Counted from the stretch's first letter, positions 31,712 through 42,092 are shown. The stretch: 64,000 bases of DNA from Thermus brockianus (GCF_021462505.1 NZ_JAKEDV010000001.1:354489-418488); one strand, 5' to 3'. The notes: a model not told the origin generated them from the sequence alone. A program made the numbers and translations.

Positions 31712-33195
31712 TGGAGCGCCTCTCGGCGGACCTCCTTGTTCTCGGGGCCGGGGTGGCGGGGGTGTACGCCGCCTTGGCCGCGGAGGCTCGGGGCGCCAAG
31801 GTCCTCCTCCTGAGCAAGGACCCCCTGCCCTCGGGCTCCACCCCTTGGGCCCAGGGAGGGATCGCCTTCCCCTTGGACGAGGAGGACCTGGAGGCCCACC
31901 TCCAGGACACCCTGCGGGCCGGGCGGGGCCTGGTGGAGGAACGGGTGGCCCGGAGCCTTCTGGAGGAAGCCCCCCGCCACCTGGCGCGGCTTCAGGCCCT
32001 GGGGCTTCCCTTCCACCCCCAGCCCACCCGGGAAGGGGGGCACTCCCGGCCCCGGGTGCGCCACCTGGGGGGGGACCAAAGCGGCCTCCTCCTCCTCCAG
32101 GGGCTCCTCGCCCGGCTTAAAAGCCCCGTCCTCCAGGGCTACATGGCGGCAAGCCTCCTCCTCGCCCAGGGCCGGGTGGCGGGCGTTTGGGCCCTTTCCC
32201 CGGAAGGCCCCCTGGAAATCCGGGCCGGGGCCGTCCTCCTCGCCACCGGGGGACTGGGGCGGCTTTTCCCCGTGACCACCAACCCGGAAGGGGCCACGGG
32301 GGACGGGATGGCCTTGGCCTTCTGGGCGGGGGCGGTCCTCAGGGACCTGGAGTTCGTCCAGTTCCACCCCACCGCCCTCCCCAACGGGGCCCTGGTTTCC
32401 GAGGCCTGCCGGGGGGAAGGGGCCCTCCTCCTGAACGCCTGCGGGGAGCGCTTCATGGAGCGGTACGACCCCCTCCGGGAGCTCGCGCCCCGGGACGTGG
32501 TGGCCCGGGCGGTCCACCGGGAACGGGAGGCCACGGGAGGGGTCTTCCTGGACCTCAGGCCCATCCCCCGCCTGGAAGCCCGCTTCCCCACGGTGGTGGC
32601 CCAGGCCCGCGCCCTGGGGTTTGACCCCCTGAGGGAGCCCCTCCCTGTGGCCCCGGCGGCCCACTACGCCATGGGCGGGGTGAAGACGGACCTCTTTGGC
32701 CACACCGGCATCCCCGGGCTTTACGCCGCCGGGGAGGTGGCCTCCACGGGGTTCCACGGGGCGAACCGCTTGGCCTCCAATAGCCTTCTGGAGGGCCTGG
32801 TCATGGGGGAGCGGGCAGCCCTTGCCGCCCTGGAGGACCTGGCCTTTCCGCACGGGGCCGAGGCCCTTCCCGCCTGGACCCTGGACCCCGCCTACCTCCC
32901 CGCCCTAAGGGCCCAGATGGGGAAGGCGGGGGTGGTGCGCTCCGGGGAGGGCCTGCGGGAGGCCCTGGCCTTTGCCGAGGCCTTACCCCTGCGGCAAGTA
33001 CCCCCCAGGGAGGCCACCCGGCCTTCCCTGGAGGCGGGGAACCTCGCCCTACTTGGGAAATGCCTCCTCCGCATGGCCCTCCTCCGGGAGGAAAGCCGCG
33101 GGGCCCACTTCCGGGAGGACTTTCCCCAGGAGGCGGAAGCGCCTTACCACCTCGAGGCCCAAGGCGGGGCGGTACGCCGGGTGCCCGTGGGTTAG
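31711..33195 (+). CDS. nadB: L-aspartate oxidase
   Basis: A 494-aa FAD enzyme oxidising L-aspartate to iminoaspartate for NadA. It has the Rossmann FAD motif DLLVLGAGVAGVYAALAAEA, SKDPLPSGSTPWAQGGIA, the fumarate-reductase-type capping domain (FVQFHPTALPN, LAPRDVVARAVHRE), AHYAMGGVKTDLFGHTGIPG and LYAAGEVASTGFHGANRLAS. ATG 31711 overlaps the nadA stop; homology starts there although the frame is open upstream. Length is slightly short of E. coli NadB (about 540) but complete. It is the last nad gene; bfr follows 19 bp later. Confidence 0.95.
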   Translation: MERLSADLLVLGAGVAGVYAALAAEARGAKVLLLSKDPLPSGSTPWAQGGIAFPLDEEDLEAHLQDTLRAGRGLVEERVARSLLEEAPRHLARLQALGLPFHPQPTREGGHSRPRVRHLGGDQSGLLLLQGLLARLKSPVLQGYMAASLLLAQGRVAGVWALSPEGPLEIRAGAVLLATGGLGRLFPVTTNPEGATGDGMALAFWAGAVLRDLEFVQFHPTALPNGALVSEACRGEGALLLNACGERFMERYDPLRELAPRDVVARAVHREREATGGVFLDLRPIPRLEARFPTVVAQARALGFDPLREPLPVAPAAHYAMGGVKTDLFGHTGIPGLYAAGEVASTGFHGANRLASNSLLEGLVMGERAALAALEDLAFPHGAEALPAWTLDPAYLPALRAQMGKAGVVRSGEGLREALAFAEALPLRQVPPREATRPSLEAGNLALLGKCLLRMALLREESRGAHFREDFPQEAEAPYHLEAQGGAVRRVPVG

Positions 33196-33214
33196 AATGG
33201 GGGCGGAGGTTCCT

Positions 33215-33691
33215 ATGAAAGGCCACCCCGAGGTCATCCAAAGCCTGCAGGAAAGGCTTTCCGAGGAGCTCGCCGCCATCTTGCAGTACATGGTCCATGC
33301 GGAGATGGCGGAGAACTGGGGCTTCAAAGCCCTCGCCCGCCACCTCAAGGCCCACGCCATCACGGAGATGCGCCATGCGGAAAAGCACATTGAGCGCATC
33401 CTCTTCCTGGAAGGCTTCCCCGAGGTAAGCCGCATCGGGGAGATCCGCATCGGCAAGAACGTGGAGGAGATCCTCTTCCGGGATTACGAAGGGGAACTGA
33501 TGGCGGTCAAGGGCTACAACGAAACCATGAACCTGGCCCAGTCCTTAGGGGACAACGGCACCCGGGACATGGTGGCGGAGATCCTCAAGGACGAGGAAGC
33601 CCACGTGGACTGGCTGGAGGCGCAGCGGGAGTTGAAGGAGCAGATGGGCCTCGCCAACTACCTGCAGTACCTGGCGGGGGAGGCGGACTAG
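33215..33691 (+). CDS. bfr: Bacterioferritin
   Basis: A 158-aa haem-type bacterioferritin forming a 24-subunit iron-storage shell. All diiron ferroxidase ligands are at the canonical numbers: Glu18, Glu51, His54, Glu94, Glu127 and His130; Met52, the haem ligand, is present. ATG 33215 is preferred over ATG 33197 because GCGGAGG lies 6 bp before it and numbering then matches the family. It may be cotranscribed with nadB; TAGAAT at 33193 could also serve as a -10. Its stop shares CTAG with the convergent hxlR-type gene. Confidence 0.95.
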   Translation: MKGHPEVIQSLQERLSEELAAILQYMVHAEMAENWGFKALARHLKAHAITEMRHAEKHIERILFLEGFPEVSRIGEIRIGKNVEEILFRDYEGELMAVKGYNETMNLAQSLGDNGTRDMVAEILKDEEAHVDWLEAQRELKEQMGLANYLQYLAGEAD

Positions 33692-34014
33692 GCCACGGGG
33701 GCCTTCAGGTTCTTGCGGGCCCAGCGGTCAATGGCGGCGATGACCGCCTCCAGCTCCCGGCCCGCCTCCGTGAGGCTGTACCGGGTCCTGGGGGGCATGT
33801 GGGACTCCACCCGTTTCTCCACGAGGCCTAGGCTCACCAGGTGCTCGAGGCGCTGGGAAAGGGTAGCGGGGTTCACGCCCCCGATGGCCCGGGAGAGCTC
33901 GTTGAAGCCCTTAGGGCCCTCCAGGAGAGCCCGGATGATGTGCAGGGTCCACTTCTCCTGGAGGAGGTTGAGGGCCGCGTAAACCGGGCAGTAGGCCGCC
34001 TCGTGCTCGGCCAT
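33688..34014 (-). CDS. HxlR-family transcriptional regulator
   Basis: A 108-aa winged-helix regulator of the HxlR/YodB class. The conserved N-terminal Cys9 (AAYCPVYAALNLLQEKWTLH) is the residue used for thiol redox sensing in YodB/HypR relatives. The core reads IIRALLEGPKGFNELSRAIG, VNPATLSQRLEHLVSLGLVE and RTRYSLTEAGRELEAVI. ATG 34014 follows TACAAT by six bases, so the mRNA is probably leaderless. Convergent with bfr, divergent from the FBPase gene. Target unknown; redox or electrophile response is a family-based guess. Confidence 0.87.
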   Translation of the reverse strand: MAEHEAAYCPVYAALNLLQEKWTLHIIRALLEGPKGFNELSRAIGGVNPATLSQRLEHLVSLGLVEKRVESHMPPRTRYSLTEAGRELEAVIAAIDRWARKNLKAPVA

Positions 34015-34020
34015 GGGCCT

Positions 34021-34026
34021 ATTGTA
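34021..34026 (-). promoter_or_regulatory. -10 element of the HxlR-family gene (leaderless)
   Basis: Minus-strand TACAAT ends six bases before the ATG. The rest of the 128-bp divergent gap toward the FBPase gene shows no clear operator. Confidence 0.55.
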
Positions 34027-34142
34027 CCACGGGGACCCTCTGGGGCATTTTCCGCGCTTCCACGCCCAAAGCGAAACCCGGGCCATCCACCCTTGCTTTT
34101 CCCGTTCTCTATGTGGAAATATGGAAGAGAAAGGAGGGAGGT

Positions 34143-35234
34143 ATGGAGGTCACGCTTTCCGTGCTTAAAGCGGATATCGGCTCCGTGGGCGGGCATACCC
34201 TGCCGAGCCCAAGGGTCCTTTCCCGGGTGAAGGAAGTGGTGCAGGAGGCGGTGGGCCGGCTCCTTTTGGACGCCTACGTCTTCCACATTGGGGACGATAT
34301 CGTCCTCCTCTTAAGCCACACCCACGGCCCCCGCCACCCCGAGGTGCACGGTCTGGCCTGGAAGGCTTTCCAGGAGGGAACCCAGGTGGCCAAGGAAGAG
34401 GGGCTTTATGGGGCGGGGCAGGACCTCCTGAAGGACGCCTTCACCGGCAACCTCCACGGCCTTGGCCCCCAGGTGGCGGAGATGCGGTTTAAGGAGCGCC
34501 CCTCCGAGCCTTTCGTGGTCCTGGCGGCGGACAAGACCGAGCCCGGGGCCTTCAACCTGCCCCTTTACCTGGCCTTCGCCGACCCCATGTACTCCTCGGG
34601 CCTCCTCTTGTCCCCGGAGTTGCGGCCGGGCTTCCGCTTCCGCATCATGGACCTGGCCCAGACGGAGCGGGACAGCTACATCACCCTGGACGCCCCCGAG
34701 CGCCTTTACGATATCGCCACCCTCCTGCGCGACTCCCACCGCTTCGCCATAGAGTCCATCTGGTCCCGGAGGTACGGGGAGGTCGCCGCCGTGGTGAGCA
34801 CCACGCGGCTTAGGAACATCGCCGGCCGCTACGTGGGCAAGGACGACCCCGTGGCCCTCATCCGCACCCAGAAGATCTTCCCCGCCACGGAGGAGCTCGG
34901 CCCCCCCTTCGCCCTCGCCCCCTTCGTGGCCGGGGACACCCGGGGGAGCCACCACCTGCCCCTCATGCCCGTAAAGGCCAACACCCCGGCCTCCACCTTC
35001 TTCTGCGTGCCCATGGTCTGTGGCCTCGCCTTTTCCCTAAGGGAGGGGCGGCTTTCCGAGCCCGTGGACCTCTTCGCTGACCCCGTGTGGGATGCGGTGC
35101 GGGCCAGGGTGGTGGAGAAGGCCCAGGAGATGCGCCGCCAGGGCTTCTACGGCCCCGCCATGCTTCCCATGGAGGAATTGGAGTACACGGGGATCGCCGA
35201 AAGGCTCAAAGAGCTCGCCCGGGAGTTCACGTAG
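34143..35234 (+). CDS. fbp: Fructose-1,6-bisphosphate aldolase/phosphatase (class V FBPase)
   Basis: A 363-aa bifunctional enzyme that condenses triose phosphates to fructose-1,6-bisphosphate and hydrolyses it to fructose-6-phosphate, making gluconeogenesis one-way; typical of archaea and deep thermophilic bacteria. Signature regions are VLKADIGSVGGHTLPSPRVL (metal-binding Asp), HIGDDIVLLLSHTHG, GLYGAGQDLLKDAFTGNLHG, ADKTEPGAFNLPLYLAFADP and GDTRGSHHLPLMPVKANTPA. ATG 34143 is chosen for the strong AAGGAGGGAGGT site and because homology starts there; an in-frame ATG 10 codons upstream lacks one. It is followed 9 bp later by the KDPG aldolase gene. Confidence 0.95.
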   Translation: MEVTLSVLKADIGSVGGHTLPSPRVLSRVKEVVQEAVGRLLLDAYVFHIGDDIVLLLSHTHGPRHPEVHGLAWKAFQEGTQVAKEEGLYGAGQDLLKDAFTGNLHGLGPQVAEMRFKERPSEPFVVLAADKTEPGAFNLPLYLAFADPMYSSGLLLSPELRPGFRFRIMDLAQTERDSYITLDAPERLYDIATLLRDSHRFAIESIWSRRYGEVAAVVSTTRLRNIAGRYVGKDDPVALIRTQKIFPATEELGPPFALAPFVAGDTRGSHHLPLMPVKANTPASTFFCVPMVCGLAFSLREGRLSEPVDLFADPVWDAVRARVVEKAQEMRRQGFYGPAMLPMEELEYTGIAERLKELAREFT

Positions 35235-35243
35235 CATGAAGCC

Positions 35244-35858
35244 GTGGAGGTCCTAGAGGCTTTGGCTAATGCCCGCCTCCTACCCCTCCTCACCGTGCGG
35301 GGCGGGGAGGACCTTTGGGCCTTGGCCCAGGCGTTGCGGGAAGAAGGCGTTGGGGTTTTGGAGATCACCCTCCGGACCCCCCAAGGCTTGGAAGCCTTGG
35401 GGGCATTGAGGGGTAGCGGCCTCCTCCTGGGGGCAGGCACGGTGCGGGGCCTCGAGGAGGCGAAAGCTGCCTTGGCTGCGGGGGCTCGCTTTTTGGTTTC
35501 GCCGGGCCTAAGGGAAGGGGTGGCCCGCCTGGCGCAGGAGGAAGGGGTGCCCTACTTCCCCGGCGTCCTTACGCCCACGGAGGTGGAAAGGGCTTTGGAG
35601 CTTGGCCTTTCCGTTCTCAAGTTCTTTCCCGCAGAACCCTTCCAGGGGGCCCAGGTACTGAAGGCCTACGCCGAGGTTTTTCCCGAGGTGCGTTTTCTGC
35701 CCACGGGCGGCATCAAGGAGGAGCACCTGCCCCTCTATGCCCCTTTGCCCAACCTGTTAGCTGTGGGGGGAAGCTGGCTTCTAACAGGGGATCCCGCGCA
35801 GATTCGCGCGCGGGTTCGTACGGCCAGGGCCCTTCTTAGGCTCCAAGCTCGCGGCTGA
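35244..35858 (+). CDS. eda: KDPG aldolase (2-dehydro-3-deoxy-6-phosphogluconate aldolase)
   Basis: A 204-aa class I aldolase cleaving KDPG to pyruvate and glyceraldehyde-3-phosphate. The catalytic Glu40 (GVLEITLRT) and Schiff-base Lys126 (LSVLKFFPAE) are at family positions, with GAGTVRGLEEAKAALAAGA and FLPTGGIKEEHLPLYA for phosphate binding. The start is GTG 35244; an ATG seven bases earlier opens only a 6-codon frame (ATG AAG CCG ... TAG) that overlaps it. The product of the KDG kinase at 41163 is its substrate, linking it to the sugar-acid island although an IclR gene on the other strand lies between. Convergent overlap with that gene is 23 bp. Confidence 0.93.
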   Translation: MEVLEALANARLLPLLTVRGGEDLWALAQALREEGVGVLEITLRTPQGLEALGALRGSGLLLGAGTVRGLEEAKAALAAGARFLVSPGLREGVARLAQEEGVPYFPGVLTPTEVERALELGLSVLKFFPAEPFQGAQVLKAYAEVFPEVRFLPTGGIKEEHLPLYAPLPNLLAVGGSWLLTGDPAQIRARVRTARALLRLQARG

Positions 35859-36597
35859 TGCGCCGAGCGGCTTCCCGTACCTTCTCGGCTACCTCGGGAA
35901 TGCGGTCCTCGTCCAGGTAGATGGCAGCGGTGGACACGCTTACCGCCGCCACGGGCTCCCCTTGCCCGTTCAGGATCGGGGCAGCCACGCACCGCACCCC
36001 GGGTTCGTTCTCCTCCAGGTCTAGGGCATATCCCCGGATCCGAGTGGCGCGCAGCTCTTCCCGAAAAGCTTGATAGTCGCCAAGGGTTCTTGGGGTGCGC
36101 TTCAGGCCTGGAGTGAAGGCTTCCTGCCACCGCTCTTCGGGGAGGAAGGCCAGGATGGCCTTGCCTAAGGCAGTGGATTGAGCAGGGAAACGGCTTCCGA
36201 TCTGGCTCGCCAGTACGAGTTCCCGCTTGCCGGGGACCTTGTCAATGTAGACCACCTCTTTTCCTTCCAGGACGGCCAAGTGCACGGTCTCCCTCGTGGC
36301 GTCCCGAAGGGCCTCGAGGTGGGAACGGGCGAGGGTGGGAAGGTGCAGCTGGCCGTAGGCCTTAAAGCCTAGGCGGATGAGCTTGGGTCCCAGGAAGTAC
36401 CCCCTTCGCGGTTCGTGGCGTAGGTAGCCCGCCCGGGTCAGTGCGCTGAGGATTCGGTAGGCGGTGCTCCGGCTGAGCCCTAACGAATCGGCGAGGGCTT
36501 TGAGCTCATGCACCCCCTCGGCTACCTGCTCCAGGAGCCACAGGCCGCGAAGGAGGGTTTGGGCGCCTTCTGGGTCTTCTAACGTTAACCGACGCAT
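35836..36597 (-). CDS. IclR-family regulator of the sugar-acid cluster (KdgR-like)
   Basis: A 253-aa IclR protein: N-terminal winged helix (ALADSLGLSRSTAYRILSAL then TRAGYLRHEPRRGYFLGPKL) and C-terminal ligand domain (RETVHLAVLEGKEVVYIDKV, FPAQSTALGKAILAFLPEER, GYALDLEENEPGVRCVAAPI). ATG 36597 is chosen, not the in-frame ATG 12 codons upstream, because TATAAT sits six bases before it and the operator occupies the upstream stretch. It lies between KDPG aldolase and a divergent TRAP/KDG operon, so it most likely senses KDG or a related keto sugar acid and represses both itself and that operon. Confidence 0.88.
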   Translation of the reverse strand: MRRLTLEDPEGAQTLLRGLWLLEQVAEGVHELKALADSLGLSRSTAYRILSALTRAGYLRHEPRRGYFLGPKLIRLGFKAYGQLHLPTLARSHLEALRDATRETVHLAVLEGKEVVYIDKVPGKRELVLASQIGSRFPAQSTALGKAILAFLPEERWQEAFTPGLKRTPRTLGDYQAFREELRATRIRGYALDLEENEPGVRCVAAPILNGQGEPVAAVSVSTAAIYLDEDRIPEVAEKVREAARRISRELGA

Positions 36598-36616
36598 GTT
36601 CCCATTATATGGGAAC
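36598..36616. promoter_or_regulatory. IclR operator palindrome
   Basis: GTTCCCATTATATGGGAAC: perfect 8-bp arms around TAT. It covers the -10 (TATAAT on the minus strand, 36604-36609) of the IclR gene and ends 10 bp before the -35 of the divergent TRAP operon, so binding would autoregulate and influence the operon. Confidence 0.8.
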
Positions 36617-36633
36617 AAGTATCCTATTGACAA
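36604..36633 (-). promoter_or_regulatory. Promoter of the IclR-family gene (leaderless)
   Basis: Minus-strand TTGTCA (36628-36633), 18-bp spacer, TATAAT (36604-36609), then six bases to the ATG. Its -35 overlaps the -35 of the rightward promoter almost exactly. Confidence 0.75.
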
Positions 36634-36656
36634 TATGTGGGATTAGGTAGTATATA
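36627..36656 (+). promoter_or_regulatory. Promoter of the TRAP/KDG operon
   Basis: Perfect TTGACA (36627-36632), 18-bp spacer, TATATA (36651-36656). The mRNA leader is about 25 nt and carries AGGCGGTGA before the ATG at 36688. It is one of the strongest promoter matches in the window. Confidence 0.8.
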
Positions 36657-36687
36657 GTGAGACGAAAAGGAAAGGCGGTGAAGAGCA

Positions 36688-37650
36688 ATGCGGCGTATTG
36701 CGGTTTTGGTTGTCGGTCTGGCGCTGGGGCTAGCCTGGGCACAGACGTATACCCTCCGCTTTAACCACGTGCTTGGGCCCAACCACCCCTACCACGCGGG
36801 CTTGCAGGCCTGGGCGGAACGCGTGGCGCAACGGACCAACGGGGACCTGCGCATCCTGGTCTTCCACAGCGCCCAGCTCGGGGTGGAAGAGGACATCATT
36901 GAGCAGCTGCGCCAAGGGGTGCCCGTGGGCCAGAACACCGACGGGGCACGCTTGGGCAACTACGTCAGGGAGCTCGGCGTTTTCAACGGCCCTTACTTTG
37001 TGGACGACTACGCCACGGTAGAGCGCCTAACCACCCTACCCGTGGTGCAGGGTTGGATTGAGCGCCTAGCCCAGCAGTACGGAATCCGCGTCCTCTGCTT
37101 TAACTGGGTTCAGGGTTACCGGCACTTCATGACCAACCGGCCCGTGCGCCGCCCCGAAGACCTGCGTGGCCTGCGCATACGCACGCCGCCAGCACCCGTC
37201 TGGCAAGAGTCCGTGCGGGCCTTGGGGGCTACGCCCGTGGCCCTACCCTTCGGGGAGATCTACTCTGCCCTGCAGCAACGGGCCATAGACGGGGCCGAGC
37301 TCGTTTACGCCAACATTCCCGACATGAGCTTGTGGGAAGTTCTGCGCTATGTGAACGAGACCAAGCACTTCCTCCTTATCAACTTTGAGGTGGTGGGGGA
37401 GGCTTGGTATCGGTGCCTACCTGCCAATTACCGGCAGATCCTCCGGGAAGAGTGCGTGCGGGCTGGCCGGGAAACCTCCCAACGCATCGCAGCGGAAGAG
37501 GAGCGCATCAAGGCCCTTATCCAGCAACGGGGCATGACCATCGTGAGCGACGTGGACCTCGCTGCTTTCCGGCGGGCAGCGGAAACGGCCTACGAGCGCT
37601 TGGGGCTTAAGAGCATCCGGGATGCCTTGTATCAGGCCCTAAGGCGGTAG
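36688..37650 (+). CDS. TRAP transporter substrate-binding protein (DctP)
   Basis: A 320-aa secreted binding protein. A Sec signal peptide (RIAVLVVGLALGLAWAQ) leads into TYTLRFNHVLGPNHPYHAGL; the body has the family's DLRGLRIRTPPAPVWQESVR (carboxylate-binding Arg), LGATPVALPFGEIYSALQQR and AIDGAELVYANIPDM. It captures an organic or sugar acid for the DctQ/DctM permease encoded next. The neighbouring KDG kinase and aldolase suggest a hexuronate, aldonate or keto-deoxy sugar acid. Codon use is visibly less GC-extreme than in the flanking core genes. Confidence 0.92.
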   Translation: MRRIAVLVVGLALGLAWAQTYTLRFNHVLGPNHPYHAGLQAWAERVAQRTNGDLRILVFHSAQLGVEEDIIEQLRQGVPVGQNTDGARLGNYVRELGVFNGPYFVDDYATVERLTTLPVVQGWIERLAQQYGIRVLCFNWVQGYRHFMTNRPVRRPEDLRGLRIRTPPAPVWQESVRALGATPVALPFGEIYSALQQRAIDGAELVYANIPDMSLWEVLRYVNETKHFLLINFEVVGEAWYRCLPANYRQILREECVRAGRETSQRIAAEEERIKALIQQRGMTIVSDVDLAAFRRAAETAYERLGLKSIRDALYQALRR

Positions 37651-37693
37651 GAGGCAAAGCAGCGCCAAGGGTGGCAAGGGAAGGGGGGTAAGG

Positions 37694-38146
37694 TTGCGGC
37701 ACCGGATCTTGCGTCTAGAGCAAGCCCTAGCGCAAGCTTTCCTCGCTGCCTGCGCCCTTATCGTCTTTGCGGGGGGTGTGGGGCGCTTCCTGGGACATCC
37801 CTTGGACTGGTCCATGGACTTTGCTACCTTCTGTTTTGCTTGGGCGGTTTTCCTGGGGGCGGACCTGGCCTTAAGGGAGGACCGGCACGTGGCGGTGGAT
37901 AACTTGGTGCGCCTCCTTCCCCCAAGGGTGCGCCGCTGGGTGCAGGCGGCGACTTGGGCCCTCGTGGCCGTGTTCCTGTTGGCCCTCTTTGTGTATGGCC
38001 TGGTGGCGGCTTACCAGGCCCGCTTTCGCAGCTTCCAGGGGATACCGGGTTTCAGCTACGGGTGGGTCATGCTAAGCGTGAGTTTGGGAAGCCTTCTCAT
38101 GCTCACCACCGCTTTAGAGCGGTTCCGTCGGGTCCTCAAGGGATAA
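37694..38146 (+). CDS. TRAP transporter small permease (DctQ)
   Basis: A 150-aa four-helix protein: helices at roughly 10-30 (FLAACALIVFAGGVGRFLG), 40-60 (FATFCFAWAVFLGADLAL), 82-106 (WALVAVFLLALFVYGLVAAY) and 118-138 (YGWVMLSVSLGSLLMLTTAL). The segment REDRHVAVDNLVRLLPPRVR is typical of DctQ. It starts with TTG at 37694 behind a GGGGGGTAAGG site and lies 4 bp before dctM. Confidence 0.9.
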   Translation: MRHRILRLEQALAQAFLAACALIVFAGGVGRFLGHPLDWSMDFATFCFAWAVFLGADLALREDRHVAVDNLVRLLPPRVRRWVQAATWALVAVFLLALFVYGLVAAYQARFRSFQGIPGFSYGWVMLSVSLGSLLMLTTALERFRRVLKG

Positions 38147-38150
38147 AAAC

Positions 38151-39425
38151 ATGCTCTTGAGCTTCCTCGTCTTCCTGAGCCTCGTTGTGCTAGGAATGCC
38201 CGTGGTTTTCGCCATTGGGATCGGGGGGTTGGTCTTTTTCCTCACCCATTCCGAGCTCCAGCTCGTCATGCCGGTCCAGCTGGCGCTGGCGGAGACCCAA
38301 AACTTTTCCCTCTTGGCCATCCCCACCTTCATCCTGGCCAGCAACCTGATGAACGAGCTGGGTGTGACCCGGAGGCTCCTCCTCTTCGCCCATACCCTCA
38401 CGGGCTTCCTGCGGGGTGGCCTGGCCCAGGTGAGCGTGCTCTTGGGCTTTCTTATGGGAGGTGTCTCGGGATCAGCCATCGCGGACGCCACCATGCAGGC
38501 CAGGCTCCTAGGGCCCGAGATGGTGCGTCGGGGGTACTCCAGGGGTTTCATCGCGGCGCTCCAGGGGTTTTCCGGCCTTCTGGCCGTGGCGATCCCGCCG
38601 AGCATCGGCCTTATCCTTTACGGCAGCATCGGGCAGGTGTCCATTGGCCAGCTTTTCGCTGGAGGGATCGGGGTAGGGGTGCTCATGGCCCTGGCGTACA
38701 TGCTCACCGTGGCCGTGCTTGCCCAAAGGAGAGGGTACCTTCCGGAAAGCCCTACCCCGCCTAGCGGTTCCGCGCTCCTTAAGGCACTCAGGGAAAGCTT
38801 TTTCGCCGTGCTCTTTCCCTTCCTTCTCCTCGCGGCGCTACGCTTCGGCGTGTTCGTCCCCTCCGAGGTGGGGGCGGCTGCGGTGGTCTATGCCCTTTTC
38901 GTGGGTTTCGTTTACCGGGAGCTTTCCTGGGAGCGCATAGGGCGGGCCTTGGAACACTCCGTGAGGGATGTGGGTATGGTGGCCCTCCTCATCAGCATGG
39001 CAGCGGTGTTGGGGTATGGGATGAAGTGGGAGATGTTTCCCCAAAAGGTCTCCGCCTTTCTCCTGGAAGCTATTCAGAACCCTCAGGTGGCCCTTCTCCT
39101 CATCCTGTTATGCTTGCTCCTCCTCGGCACCATCCTGGACTCCACGGTCATGATCATCCTGCTCACCCCTATCCTGGTGCCCGCTGCCAAGGCTATGGGG
39201 ATAGACCTGGTCTATTTCGGAGTGCTCATGGTCCTCACCTGCGCCGTGGGGCTTTTGACCCCCCCGGTGGGGCTTTCCATGTACTCCGTCTGCTCGGTTA
39301 TGGGTTGCGGCCTCGGGGAGTACGTGCGGGAAGGGTGGCCTTTCCTGGTGGCCACCCTCTTGGTCCTCCTCTTGGCCTACTTCTTCCCTGGCGTGGTCCT
39401 CTTCCTGCCCCGGCTCCTCTTTTAG
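38151..39425 (+). CDS. TRAP transporter large permease (DctM)
   Basis: A 424-aa, about 12-helix membrane protein of the ion transporter superfamily; the sodium-coupled translocation subunit. Characteristic are LLFLSLVVLGMPVVFAIGIG-like N-terminus, NLMNELGVTRRLLLFAHTLT, GGVSGSAIADATMQARLLGP, IPPSIGLILYGSIGQVSIGQ, LLLGTILDSTVMIILLTPIL and LTCAVGLLTPPVGLSMYSVC. It forms one transporter with the preceding DctP and DctQ. Confidence 0.94.
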   Translation: MLLSFLVFLSLVVLGMPVVFAIGIGGLVFFLTHSELQLVMPVQLALAETQNFSLLAIPTFILASNLMNELGVTRRLLLFAHTLTGFLRGGLAQVSVLLGFLMGGVSGSAIADATMQARLLGPEMVRRGYSRGFIAALQGFSGLLAVAIPPSIGLILYGSIGQVSIGQLFAGGIGVGVLMALAYMLTVAVLAQRRGYLPESPTPPSGSALLKALRESFFAVLFPFLLLAALRFGVFVPSEVGAAAVVYALFVGFVYRELSWERIGRALEHSVRDVGMVALLISMAAVLGYGMKWEMFPQKVSAFLLEAIQNPQVALLLILLCLLLLGTILDSTVMIILLTPILVPAAKAMGIDLVYFGVLMVLTCAVGLLTPPVGLSMYSVCSVMGCGLGEYVREGWPFLVATLLVLLLAYFFPGVVLFLPRLLF

Positions 39426-39434
39426 AGGTGAGGT

Positions 39435-40135
39435 ATGCGGCTTAGAGGCAAGAAGGCGCTGGTCATTGCGGCAGGGCAGGGCATTGGGCGGGCTATTGCC
39501 GAGGCCTTTCAGCGAGAGGGGGCCGAGGTCCTGGCGGCCACCCTCCACCCCGAGAAGCTTGCGGGGGTGCTCCCTGCCGTGGGATTAGATGCGCGGGACA
39601 AGCAAGCCCTCTTCTCCCTCATTCAGGGGCTAGACCGGTTGGACGTCCTCGTTAACGCCCAGGGCGTCGTACCCGTGGGAGGGATTTTGGAGGCCACGGA
39701 TGAGGACTGGGACAACGCCTTCCTCCTCAACGCCAAGAGCATGTTTTGGTCCATGCAGGCTGCACTCCCCAAGATGGCCGCCCAGGGGGGAGGGAGCGTG
39801 ATCAACATCGCCTCTGTGGCCGCTTTTAAGATGGTGCCCAAGCGCTTCGTGTATGCGGCCACCAAAGCGGCGGTGGTGGCCATGACCAAGGCGGCTGCCC
39901 TGGAGTTTGCCCCTTATGGGGTGCGCGTCAACGCCATCTGCCCGGGTACGGTGGATACGCCCTCCCTTCGGGAACGGGCAGGGGGAGAAGAAGGTCTTAG
40001 GGCCTTCGCCGAGCGGCAACTCTTAAAGCGCCTGGGCCGGCCCGAAGAGATCGCCGCCCTGGCCGTTTACTTGGCTTCTGACGAGGGGGCCTTCGCCACG
40101 GGGAGCGCCTTCGTGGTGGATGGGGGAATGAGCCT

Positions 40136-40139
<4 letters not shown>
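39435..40139 (+). CDS. SDR-family dehydrogenase (DHRS6/keto-deoxy-sugar-acid type)
   Basis: A 234-aa short-chain dehydrogenase. The cofactor loop is IAAGQGIGRAIAEAFQREGA (Ala replaces the usual Thr-Gly start), followed by VNAQGVVPVGGILEATDEDW, the catalytic Ser of NIASVAAFKMVPK, the Tyr-x3-Lys of FVYAATKAAVVAMTKAAALE, and ICPGTVDTPSLRERAGGEEG. The sequence is closest by eye to BDH2/DHRS6 and 2-keto-3-deoxy-L-fuconate dehydrogenases, which oxidise keto-deoxy sugar acids with NAD. It lies 9 bp after dctM and overlaps the next dehydrogenase by ATGA. Confidence 0.87.

Positions 40140-42092
<1,953 letters not shown>

Noticed and set aside
35235..35255. Leader peptide ATG AAG CCG TGG AGG TCC TAG before KDPG aldolase
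   Set aside because: Six codons overlapping the GTG start, no attenuator structure seen; probably chance.
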